Part shown: one piece after another, positions 1 to 9,217 of the stretch | Numbering within the stretch: position 1 is the stretch's first letter | How the letters are laid out: every line of letters starts with the position of its first letter | Origin: Streptomyces sp. M92 | GTDB taxonomy: Bacteria > Actinomycetota > Actinomycetes > Streptomycetales > Streptomycetaceae | Length of the DNA stretch: 64,000 bases | Reading direction: 5' to 3' | Assembly: GCF_028473745.1 (NCBI RefSeq) | Contig: NZ_CP101137.1 | Location: 6,572,001 to 6,636,000 of the forward strand | Position numbers and translations under genes: made by a program | Notes under the pieces: model-generated | The model's database searches: none | What the model was told of the DNA's origin: nothing | The model's input: only the letters and a program-made list of their open reading frames with translations

Positions 1-696
1 CCGGGCGTCCCGGTGATGAGCCTGGGCACCTCGGGCACCGTCTACGCCGTGTCGCGGCACCGCTCCGCCGATCCCACCGGCACCGTGGCCGGATTCGCCG
101 ACGCGCGCGGCGACTGGCTGCCGCTGGCCTGCACCCTCAACTGCACGCTCGCCGTCGACCGCGTCGCGGCCCTGCTGAGCCTGGACCGGGAGGCCGTCGA
201 GCCCGGCACCGACGTCACGCTCCTGCCCTACCTGGACGGTGAGCGCACACCGAACCTGCCGCACTCCTCCGGTCTTCTGCACGGGCTGCGTCACGACACC
301 ACCGCCGGCCAGCTGCTCCAGGCCGCCTACGACGGTGCCGTCCACTCGCTCCTCGGTGCGCTCGGTCTGGTCCTGGACGCCGACGCGGACCCGAACGCGC
401 CGCTGCTGCTGATCGGCGGCGGCGCGCGCGGGACCGCCTGGCAGCAGACCGTACGGCGGCTGTCGGGACGGCCCGTGCAGATCCCCGAAGCCAGGGAGCT
501 GGTGGCACTCGGCGCCGCCGCACAGGCGGCCGGCCTGCTGACCGGCGAGGACGCGGCGGCCGTCGCCCGCCGTTGGAACACGGCCGCCGGGCCGGTGCTG
601 GACGCCGTGGAACGGGACGAGGCGGCGCTGACCAGGATCTCCGGGGTACTCTCCGACGCGGCACCCCTGCTGGAGCGGGGAGTGGGCTCCGGCTGA
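1..696 (+). CDS. xylB: Xylulokinase, C-terminal part (5' end outside window)
   Basis: Phosphorylates D-xylulose to xylulose 5-phosphate in xylose catabolism. The frame is open from base 1 and ends at TGA 694-696, so only the C-terminal FGGY-kinase domain (about 231 residues) is seen. LGTSGTV near the start is the phosphate-binding loop of the second domain, and GGGARG at about residues 139-144 is the conserved adenosine-binding motif. YLDGERTPN and the helix around AYDGAVHSLL are also typical of XylB. The ROK regulator directly downstream on the same strand fits a xylose locus. Another FGGY sugar kinase is possible, but xylulokinase is the best match. Confidence 0.85.
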   Translation, partial: PGVPVMSLGTSGTVYAVSRHRSADPTGTVAGFADARGDWLPLACTLNCTLAVDRVAALLSLDREAVEPGTDVTLLPYLDGERTPNLPHSSGLLHGLRHDTTAGQLLQAAYDGAVHSLLGALGLVLDADADPNAPLLLIGGGARGTAWQQTVRRLSGRPVQIPEARELVALGAAAQAAGLLTGEDAAAVARRWNTAAGPVLDAVERDEAALTRISGVLSDAAPLLERGVGSG

Positions 697-840
697 GGAC
701 GCGACTGTCCAGGCGGCGCGGGCGTCGCCCGACGACCGTCGCGGGCCGCCCCGGCCGGGTGCCGTCGGCAGCGCACGGCGACGGCACCGAAGGCGTGACC
801 GAACGGACTACGGAGAGACCGACCAAGGACTGACGGAGGC

Positions 841-2055
841 ATGACCGCACCGCCGCACGAAGCCCACAGCCACCCGGCCCGTCCCGGGCGGGCCCTGCCG
901 GACACCCAGCAGGGCATGCGCCGGCGCAACCTCGCCCGTGTGATGCACACCGTCAGCGCGGAGGGCCCGCTGTCGCGGGCCGCCGTGGCCTCCCGGATCA
1001 AGCTGACGCGTGCGGCGGTGTCGACCCTGGTCGACGAGCTCATCCGCACGGGACTCCTGGAGGAACTGGGCCCTGAGCGTCCCGGCCGCGTGGGGCGGCC
1101 CGGGTCGGCGCTCGCCGTCAGCGAAACGGGGCCGGCCGGCATCGGTGCGGAGGTCGGTGTGGACCACCTCGCGGTCTGCGCGGTCGACCTGCGCGGCAGC
1201 GTGCGGGCGCGGGTGGTGCGCCACGGCAGCAACCGGGGCCGCTCCCCGGAGCCGGTGCTCGAACAGCTCAACGGCCTGGTGCGGCAGGTCGTCTCCGAGA
1301 CCGAGGCCGAGGGACTGTGGCCGGCCGGGCTCGCACTGGCCGTGCCGGGACTCGTGGCGCGCGACGCCCGTACCGTCGTGCACGCCCCGAACCTGGACTG
1401 GCACGACACGGACCTGGGCCCGCTGCTGCCGGAACACCTGCCGCTGACCGTCGGCAACGAGGCCAACTTCGGCGCGCTCGCCGAACTCTGGCTCGGCGAC
1501 GGCACCCCGCGGGACTTCCTGCACGTCTCGGCCGAGATCGGCATCGGTGCCGCCGTCGTCGTCGACGGGCGCCTGCTGCGCGGCACCCGCGGCTTCGCGG
1601 GCGAGCTGGGCCACGTGCCCGTCCGGCCCGACGGGCCGGAGTGCGCCTGCGGCGGACGGGGATGCCTGGAGCAGTACGCCGGCCAGAAGGCGGTCCTGCG
1701 CGCGGCCGGTCTGGAGCCGGGCGAGGACCGGGTGGGCATGCTCGCGGAACGTGCGGCCGAGGGGGACGAGGCCGTACGGCGTGCCCTGCGCGAGGCGGGC
1801 ACGGCACTCGGCATCGCGCTGACCGGGGCGGTCAACCTGCTGGACCCCGAGGGTGTGGTGCTGGGCGGAGCGCTGGCCGGGCTCGCCCCCTGGCTGCTGC
1901 CGTCACTCAACGACGAGCTGGCCCGGCGCACGGCGGGCCCGGTGTGCCCGGTCTCCGTGTCGGAACTCGGCTCCCGGGGGCCGTTGCTGGGCGCCGCCCA
2001 CTCGGTGGTGCGGGGCGTCCTGGACGATCCGGCGGTGGTGGCGGAACGGGCCTGA
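841..2055 (+). CDS. ROK-family transcriptional regulator, probably the xylose repressor (XylR type)
   Basis: A 404-residue protein with an N-terminal winged helix (about residues 28-80; SRAAVASRIKLTRAAVSTLV reads as the recognition region), followed by a ROK sugar-kinase-like domain. The ROK signature is clear: GFAGELGH with E255 and H258, and the zinc motif C268-A-C270-G-G-R-G-C275-L-E. Such proteins bind operators and are released by sugar. It starts 145 bp after the xylulokinase gene in the same direction, suggesting control of xylose use; the ligand is inferred from context only. The GGAGG lies just one base before ATG 841, so ATG 916 is a reasonable alternative start. Confidence 0.85.
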   Translation: MTAPPHEAHSHPARPGRALPDTQQGMRRRNLARVMHTVSAEGPLSRAAVASRIKLTRAAVSTLVDELIRTGLLEELGPERPGRVGRPGSALAVSETGPAGIGAEVGVDHLAVCAVDLRGSVRARVVRHGSNRGRSPEPVLEQLNGLVRQVVSETEAEGLWPAGLALAVPGLVARDARTVVHAPNLDWHDTDLGPLLPEHLPLTVGNEANFGALAELWLGDGTPRDFLHVSAEIGIGAAVVVDGRLLRGTRGFAGELGHVPVRPDGPECACGGRGCLEQYAGQKAVLRAAGLEPGEDRVGMLAERAAEGDEAVRRALREAGTALGIALTGAVNLLDPEGVVLGGALAGLAPWLLPSLNDELARRTAGPVCPVSVSELGSRGPLLGAAHSVVRGVLDDPAVVAERA

Positions 2056-2358
2056 GCCCGAGCCGGGCAGCACACCGTTCCCTCGCGGCGCGAAACACCG
2101 CGACCTCCGCCTCCCACCCTTTCCTCACTCGTTCGAGTGAGCGCAATGTCCACAAGGCGGCGGCTGTCCACGGAACGGCGCGGCGCTCTTCTGCGCAATC
2201 CCCGCTGCCCGTACGGTGATTCACGCGGACGCACCCGGCGCGACGAACGGCGGACCACGTCCGCGTCACCGATCACCTCGCCCCACTCGGCGGCCGTCGC
2301 GCCGCCCCCCCCCTCCCCCCCTCACCGGGCCGAGGCCCCCACGACGAAAGGTCAGTCC
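2056..2358. other. Intergenic region without a gene
   Basis: Between the ROK gene and the amidase I see no convincing gene. An open frame continues upstream of the amidase from 2137, but its residues look non-coding (arginine/proline-rich, no family signal). A C-rich homopolymer stretch lies around 2303-2322. Confidence 0.6.
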
Positions 2359-3009
2359 ATGGAAAGGGAAAGGACAGCCGCCCCAGTACCGACCAGGCGG
2401 CGCCTGCTGCAGGGCGCCGCGCTCGCCACCGTCCCGTTCGCCCTGTTCTCCGGCACCCGTGCCGCGGCGCACTCCGGCACCGGCGCACAACCCGCGTCCG
2501 ACCCTCACCCGAACCCCCGTGCCGCCGAGTACCCCTCCGTCGAGTGGCAGCCGGCGAGCACGTCCAACTACACCCGGTCGACCCGTCCCTCCGCCTACCC
2601 CGTCGATCACGTCGTCGTCCACGTCACGCAGGAGACGTACGCCGACACCCTCGCCATCTTCCGCAACCCGGACAGGCAGGTCTCGGCGCACTACGTCGTC
2701 CGCTCCTCGGACGGGCACGTGGCGCAGTGCGTCCGCGAGGCCGACATCGCCTGGCACGCGGGGAACTGGGACTACAACACCCGCAGCATCGGCATCGAGC
2801 ACGAGGGGTGGGTGGACCGGCCGGAGTACTTCACCGACGCCATGTACGAGCAGTCGGCCCGGCTCACCGCGGCGATCTGCACCACCTACGGCATCCCCAA
2901 GGACCGCGAGCACATCATCGCGCACCACGAGGTACCGGGCAGCGACCACACGGACCCGGGGCCGCTGTGGGACTGGACCCGCTACATCAGACTGGTCAAC
3001 TTCGCCTGA
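2359..3009 (+). CDS. Exported N-acetylmuramoyl-L-alanine amidase (amidase_2/PGRP fold)
   Basis: Cleaves the lactyl-amide bond between MurNAc and the stem peptide of peptidoglycan, acting outside the membrane. The 216-residue protein opens with a twin-arginine-like signal (RRRLLQGAAL, then a hydrophobic stretch ending near TRAAAHS). The mature part has the amidase_2 fold: VVVHVTQ near residue 85 supplies the first zinc ligand, SAHYVV and the AWHAGNWDYN segment are typical, and AHHEVPGSDHTDPG near residue 190 supplies the distal His and the DPG. ATG 2359 is chosen because the signal peptide begins there. It is a single-domain enzyme with no wall-binding module. Confidence 0.88.
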   Translation: MERERTAAPVPTRRRLLQGAALATVPFALFSGTRAAAHSGTGAQPASDPHPNPRAAEYPSVEWQPASTSNYTRSTRPSAYPVDHVVVHVTQETYADTLAIFRNPDRQVSAHYVVRSSDGHVAQCVREADIAWHAGNWDYNTRSIGIEHEGWVDRPEYFTDAMYEQSARLTAAICTTYGIPKDREHIIAHHEVPGSDHTDPGPLWDWTRYIRLVNFA

Positions 3010-3139
3010 CAGAGCCGGTTCCCGGCGGAAAGCCTCAGCGGAGGGCTACATTCGGGTGATCGGACCGGTCGAAGTGGTTGTCCGCTCCCGTCCACGGAGT
3101 GACGATGGCCCCGTCGCGACACCTTCCGGGGAGGCCGAG

Positions 3140-4390
3140 TTGACTGATGCGTGGCTGGCTCTGGAACCGGGGGCCGACCCTGTCGAACGCGCCCGGACCC
3201 TGCGGCGGGCGCACGAGGCCTTCACCGAGGCGGGTACGGTGCCGCGGCCCGTGCGCCCCGTGGTGGCGGAGTCCTGGCGACGCTCGGTCCGGGCCGGTGT
3301 CGGCCCGGACGGTACCGCGAGCGTGGAGCTCATGGAGGACGACCTGGGCGCCTACCGGGCCGAGCATCCACTGGCGCGGGTGATGCCGCTGATCCGGGAG
3401 CTCCTCGGGACCTTCGCCGCCGACGGCGAGCACTTGCTCGCGGTCTGCGACGCGCACGGCAGACTGCTGTGGGTCGAGGGGCACCCGGCGACCCGGCGCC
3501 GGGCGGGCCGGATGAACTTCGTGCCCGGCGCCCGCTGGGCGGAGTCGGCGGTGGGGACGAACGCCCCGGGCACGGCGGTGGCCGTCGGCCGGCCGGTCCA
3601 GGTGTTCACGGCCGAGCACTTCATCCGCCGGGTCCAGCCGTGGACGTGCGCGGCGGCTCCGGTGCACGATCCCCGCACCGGACGGGTGCTCGGCGCGGTG
3701 GACATCACCGGCGGAAACGGCCTGGCGCACCCGCACAGTCTGGGCTTCGTCCAGGCGGTCGCGCGTGCCGCCGAGTCTCAGCTGGCGCTGCTCGCCCCGG
3801 AGCCCTCCGCTGCCGAGGGGGCCGAGCTGACCGCGTTGGGCCGCGACGAGGCGCTGCTCACCTCGGGCGGCCGCGGAGTGCGGCTGAGCCGGCGGCACAG
3901 CGAGATCGTCGTGCTGCTGGCCCACCACCCGGAGGGCCTCACCGGTGACGAGCTGCTGTGCGCGTTGTACGAGGACGAGTCGGTGCCGCCGGTGACGTTG
4001 CGTGCCGAACTCGCCCGGCTGCGCGGCATCCTGGGCCCCGGCCGGCTGGTGTCCCGGCCCTACCGGCTGACGACGCCTGTCGAGTCCGACGCCACGGTGG
4101 TCGAGCGCCGCCTGCGGTCCGGTGCCGTGACGGCGGCGGCGACGGCGTACGCCGGTCCGCTGCTGCCCGGCTCCCGGGCCCCGGCGGTCGCGCGGCTCAG
4201 GCGCCGGCTCGCCGACGGGCTGCGCGCCGCGCTGATCGCGTGCGGCGATCCCGACCTGCTGGCCGACTGGGCGCACTCCCCGTGGGGCGAGGACGACCTC
4301 GACGTCTGGCGCGCCCTGGCCGCGGTCCGGCCGACGGCCGCGGCCCGGTCCCGGCTCGCAGCGCTGGAGTCCGAACTGACGGCCCCGTAG
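3140..4390 (+). CDS. GAF-domain transcriptional regulator next to aldehyde dehydrogenase
   Basis: A 416-residue regulator resembling the sensory half of AcoR-type activators. The GAF domain lies at about residues 80-215, with the hallmark AVGTNAPGTAV and the WTCAAAPVHDP..GRVLGAVDITG segment. The C-terminal half (SRRHSEIVVLLAHHPEGLT and following) looks like a DNA-binding effector region rather than a sigma-54 AAA+ domain, which is absent. The TTG start at 3140 is chosen for its strong GGGGAGG five bases upstream; longer in-frame readings lack domain signal. It ends 147 bp before the aldehyde dehydrogenase, its likely target. The inducer is unknown. Confidence 0.8.
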   Translation: MTDAWLALEPGADPVERARTLRRAHEAFTEAGTVPRPVRPVVAESWRRSVRAGVGPDGTASVELMEDDLGAYRAEHPLARVMPLIRELLGTFAADGEHLLAVCDAHGRLLWVEGHPATRRRAGRMNFVPGARWAESAVGTNAPGTAVAVGRPVQVFTAEHFIRRVQPWTCAAAPVHDPRTGRVLGAVDITGGNGLAHPHSLGFVQAVARAAESQLALLAPEPSAAEGAELTALGRDEALLTSGGRGVRLSRRHSEIVVLLAHHPEGLTGDELLCALYEDESVPPVTLRAELARLRGILGPGRLVSRPYRLTTPVESDATVVERRLRSGAVTAAATAYAGPLLPGSRAPAVARLRRRLADGLRAALIACGDPDLLADWAHSPWGEDDLDVWRALAAVRPTAAARSRLAALESELTAP

Positions 4391-4536
4391 GACGTGATGG
4401 CCATGGGCCGACCGGGCGCGGCCCGGTAGCGGGCGCCTGCCGCCGCGGACGCAACCTGTCCGCAACGTCCCGCTGCCTAGCCTCGCGCGCAGAGCTGTCC
4501 AACGGCGGGCGGCACTCGACGAGGGAGGCAGACAGG

Positions 4537-6060
<1,524 letters not shown>

Positions 6061-6068
6061 AGACCCCA

Positions 6069-6113
6069 ACAAGGGTGCCTGACCAGGCAACTTGCCTCGT
6101 GAGGCACCCTTGT
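6069..6113 (+). terminator. Hairpin terminator after aldehyde dehydrogenase
   Basis: ACAAGGGTGCCT at 6069-6080 pairs with AGGCACCCTTGT at 6102-6113 (12 bp), with an inner AGGCA/TGCCT stem in the loop. It begins nine bases after the TAG stop. The displaced copy at 13214-13253 has a related but different hairpin. Confidence 0.75.
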
Positions 6114-6221
6114 CGCACTCAGTCTGAGTCGCGAAGCGAATTTCAACCTAACCCCTGATTTGTCCCACCCGTCTCCCACCTCCGACCAGCTGTTCCGGGG
6201 CATTTCCGGGCCAAGCCCGGA

Positions 6222-6752
6222 CTAACGCGCAGCAGCATCGTCCCCGCGCTCGTCCCACCTCCGCATGGAGTCCTCGATGAGTCGGTTCGCACGATGACGC
6301 GCCTCGGCGAGGAATTTGGCGTAGTAGCGGAAGAGCACCTGAATGCTCTGCCCTGCCCGACGCGCGCACTCGACCCCGGAGGCCAGCCAGAAGGAGACAC
6401 CTGCGTGGCGCAGGTCGTACGGCCGCTGCGCGAGTTCGAGGGCGAGCTCGTCCAGAGTCAGCGCCGCCTCACGCGCTCGGTGCCACGTTGTGCCGTACGC
6501 CGCGGCGTCGACGAGGGGTGCGGGGATCAGGCCGTCGGGTTCGAGGAGGACGTGCCGACCGGTGTATGCGCGGCGGACGTCCGGTTTGCACTGAGTCTCC
6601 TCCAACCTGAAGCCCCATCTCCGGGTCCTCAGCTGACTCGGGCTGGCCCCTGAAGAAGCCTCCGTGGACGGTCTCGCCGCAGAGTCGCCATCACGCGCCC
6701 CGTCCGGTTGTGTTGATGTGCGCCAGACCCTCTGGCAGGGTGCGGACATCAA
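6222..6752 (-). pseudogene. Tyrosine recombinase (integrase), C-terminal remnant
   Basis: The readable part carries the second half of the catalytic domain: RPYDLRHAG (catalytic R and H), SFWLASGVE, CARRAGQSIQVLFRYYAK (box ending in the nucleophile Tyr region), then a C-terminal tail. The core-binding domain and the first catalytic Arg are missing; residues before about VRRAYTGRHVLL show no integrase similarity. The usual SGVDPAECARRAG segment appears shortened by about three residues. The adjoining left attachment repeat makes this the likely former integrase of the island. Confidence 0.75.
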
Positions 6753-6766
6753 ACGGGGAGGGACCC

Positions 6767-7591
6767 ATGCTGAAGCAAGTCGTCGACGGCGTGCTGATCC
6801 ACCAGAGTGAGTTGCTCGAGAACAACACCGTTGTCGTACAGGGCAGGGACGGCGTGCTACTCGTAGACGCCGGGATTACCGGTGCCGAAATGACCTGCCT
6901 GGCAAACGACCTTCGACAGCTGGGCCGGCCCGTGGTGGCAGGGTTCTCGACGCATCCTGATTGGGATCACGTGCTCTGGCACGCCGAACTCGGCGAAGCA
7001 CCTCGTTACGGCACAGCCCGCTGCGCGGACTTCATGCAGGATGTGTTGTCGAACGCGGACTGGAAGGCCGGCGTCGCTGAGGGGTTGCCGCCGGAAATCG
7101 CCGAGGACACACCGCTCGACCTGTACGGCCTGATCACTGGTCTGCCTGCTGAAACTGCGCAGCTTCCCTGGGACGGCCCCAAGGTGCGAATCATCGAGCA
7201 TCCGGCGCATGCCCAGGGCCATGCGGCCCTGTTGATCGAAGAACGCCGAGTTCTCATCGCCGGCGACATGCTCTCCGACGTCTTCGTTCCCATGCTCGAC
7301 GACACCGTTGAGCCGATTGAGGACTACCTGGTCGGGCTGGAGCTGCTCGAGGGCGTAGCGGACGACGTCGATGTCGTCATCCCCGGACATGGCTCCCTCG
7401 CCAGGGATGAGGAGGTACGCGCCAGGATCAAACTGGATCGCGCGTACGTGGAGGACCTACGTGACGCCCGGGTGTCCAGCGACCCGCGGGTCGTATCGCC
7501 CAAACCCGGCTGGGAGTGGGCAAGCGACATCCACGAAGGGCAGGCTCGAAACCTCGCCCGACGAAGCCAGCGCGACGGGACGCCCGGCTAG
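6767..7591 (+). CDS. MBL-fold metallo-hydrolase
   Basis: A 274-residue metallo-beta-lactamase-fold protein. VLLVDAGIT is followed by the metal motif H63-P-D-W-D67-H68 (an HxHxDH variant with Asp at the second position), a central HPAHAQGHAALL with further ligands, GDMLSD, and PGHG with H208. The substrate cannot be told; relatives include hydrolases and lactonase-like enzymes. ATG 6767 has GGGGAGGG four bases upstream. It is an island cargo gene on the opposite strand from the integrase remnant. The unusual first motif may alter metal use. Confidence 0.8.
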   Translation: MLKQVVDGVLIHQSELLENNTVVVQGRDGVLLVDAGITGAEMTCLANDLRQLGRPVVAGFSTHPDWDHVLWHAELGEAPRYGTARCADFMQDVLSNADWKAGVAEGLPPEIAEDTPLDLYGLITGLPAETAQLPWDGPKVRIIEHPAHAQGHAALLIEERRVLIAGDMLSDVFVPMLDDTVEPIEDYLVGLELLEGVADDVDVVIPGHGSLARDEEVRARIKLDRAYVEDLRDARVSSDPRVVSPKPGWEWASDIHEGQARNLARRSQRDGTPG

Positions 7592-7632
7592 CACGCTGCT
7601 TCCGCCGCAAGACGCCCCTGTCTGTGAGCCTC

Positions 7633-7653
7633 TTTAGCGCTGGCAGCGCTAAA
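7633..7653. repeat. 21-bp palindrome, possible terminator of the MBL gene
   Basis: TTTAGCGCT at 7633-7641 and AGCGCTAAA at 7645-7653 form a perfect 9-bp inverted repeat around GGC. It lies 42 bp after the MBL-hydrolase stop and just outside the IS. It could be a terminator or an insertion target. Confidence 0.55.
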
Positions 7654-7678
7654 CGTCTCGGACTGTCGTGCGCAACGA

Positions 7679-7736
7679 CGAAGCTCCTGGTAGATGGATT
7701 CTCGACCAAGATCACCCGTGTTCGCCAGGAGCTTCG
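7679..7736 (+). promoter_or_regulatory. 12-bp inverted repeat covering the leader of the IS transposase
   Basis: CGAAGCTCCTGG at 7679-7690 and CCAGGAGCTTCG at 7725-7736 are perfect inverted repeats. The second arm ends one base before the GTG start of the transposase and contains its GGAG. A transcript reading in from outside would fold and hide the ribosome site, a familiar device of insertion sequences to limit transposase synthesis. Confidence 0.6.
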
Positions 7737-7737
7737 C

Positions 7738-8491
7738 GTGATTGTCTATCCATCCTCTATCGACTTGTCCACCAGCACCTTGCGGTTCTTGGCCAGAGAA
7801 CTGAGGGCCAGGCGCCGGAACATCGGGACGCGGTGGCGGCGGCTTCCCGTGGCACGTCAGGCCCTACTCGCCCTGGCCCACCTGCGGTGCGGTGACACCT
7901 ACGCCCAGCTCGCAGCGGGGTTCGGCATCGGGATCGCCACCGTCTACCGCTACATACGTGAAGCCATCGAGGTTCTGGCCACCCTTGCCCCGACCTTGAC
8001 CCAAGCGATGAAGACCATACGGACCAAGGCGTTCGTCATCCTCGACGGCACCCTGCTGCCCATCGACCGCATCGCCGCCGACACCCCGTACTACTCCGGG
8101 AAACACAAACGCCACGGCATGAATGTTCAGATTCTCACCGATCCGTTCGGACGGCTGCTCTGGGCCTCGCCGGCTCTGCCCGGCTCGGCCCACGATCTGA
8201 CCGCCGCCCGGCAGCACGGGATCATCGACGCCCTCGCCGCAGCGGGGCTCAGGTGCTGGGCGGACAAGGCGTACCAAGGAGCCGATGGGCACGTCCGGGT
8301 CCCGTTTCGGCCGTCGCCTCAAGCAGTGGAAGCGCCGCCACAACACCACCCACGCCATGATCCGTTGCCTTGGCGAGCAGGCCATAGCAACCCTCAAGGG
8401 CTGGCGACTCCTGCGGAAACTCCGCTGCAGCACCAACCGCATCACCAACGTCGTGAAGGCAGTAGTCGTCCTTCACCACGCATCAGCGTGA
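7738..8491 (+). pseudogene. IS5-superfamily (IS112-like) DDE transposase, frameshifted
   Basis: GTG 7738 opens an HTH-containing N-terminus (GDTYAQLAAGFGIGIATVYR) followed by a DDE_Tnp_4-type domain: ILDGTLLPIDRIA, YYSGKHKRHGMNVQ, GSAHDLTAA, ADKAYQGA. At about 8305 the frame changes: after VRVPF the homologous continuation (GRRLKQWKRRHNTTHAMIRC to the end at 8491) is read in the +1 frame, consistent with a loss of two bases. The conserved Glu region (GEQAIATLKGWRLLRKLRCS) therefore lies in the second frame. A programmed frameshift is less likely, because the site is not a slippery heptamer. The copy is probably inactive. Confidence 0.8.
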
Positions 8492-8606
8492 GGTTGGACA
8501 ACGCTCAGTGATCAACTTGTTGGCCCCGTAGCCGAGAGCCGCACACCCGGCGCCCACCCCGGTGGCAGCTCTGCCGGCAGCTGCGCTTCCCTTCAGCAGC
8601 GCGCAC

Positions 8607-9212
8607 TTACATCCCACGCGGTGGGCCGTACCGGGTCTCGGGCCGCTCCTCCGGAGACATGGGCAAATCCCTCAAGGCCACAGGACCTGGGTAGAAGGCG
8701 CTGCCGCCGGGGCCAGTCACTTCCTCGCCGATCAACCAGCGGAAGAGCCACTCCGCAAACGAGAATGAGTACTCGAAGAATTCACCCTCGCCGTTTTCGA
8801 TGAAGAGGGATCCCTGCCCCACAGCACCCCGGGGCGCGTAGAAGACCTCTTCACCCCGGTCGGTGCTACAGATCGGAATCAGGCCGTCTGGGGTACCGAA
8901 GGCGAGATCGGGAGTACCGAGCGAGACGCGGGGGTCGCCCTCAGGCTCGCCTTCATCCCACTCAATTTGCGACCAAGCATGGGACGTGCTGCGGACACGC
9001 TCAGCGAGGTTCCAGCGTTCGGTCGCCGGATGGCTCAGAGAAAGATGACCGTTTACCTGGACAGGAGCGTAGGCGTCCACGATCTCCTTGAAGTCCTTCG
9101 GGAGGCTCACGCCCAGATCTTCCTCCAGCATGGTCCATGCTCCGGCATCCCGGTACCGCCATGACGGCTCGCCGAGCATCTGCAACACACGTTCCAGATA
9201 GCCATCTTTCAT
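8607..9212 (-). CDS. SMI1/KNR4 (SUKH) family immunity protein
   Basis: A 201-residue SUKH-fold protein: WTMLEEDLGVSLPKDFKEIVDAY is the family's N-terminal signature, and the later WLFRWLIGEE helix is typical. SUKH proteins neutralise the toxin encoded just upstream. Here the ATG at 9212 lies five bases after the stop of the RHS toxin gene on the same strand, the standard order of a polymorphic toxin and its immunity gene. It probably protects against the nuclease tip of that toxin. The reading frame is intact although the toxin gene has lost its start. Confidence 0.85.
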   Translation of the reverse strand: MKDGYLERVLQMLGEPSWRYRDAGAWTMLEEDLGVSLPKDFKEIVDAYAPVQVNGHLSLSHPATERWNLAERVRSTSHAWSQIEWDEGEPEGDPRVSLGTPDLAFGTPDGLIPICSTDRGEEVFYAPRGAVGQGSLFIENGEGEFFEYSFSFAEWLFRWLIGEEVTGPGGSAFYPGPVALRDLPMSPEERPETRYGPPRGM

Positions 9213-9217
9213 TCATG

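Noticed and set aside
327..2276. Long leftward open frame of about 650 codons opposite the ROK gene
   Set aside because: Low-complexity Arg/Ser/Pro composition without any family signal; a shadow of the high-GC ROK gene.
8285..8491. Separate small gene within the transposase
   Set aside because: Its sequence is the homologous continuation of the transposase after a frame change.
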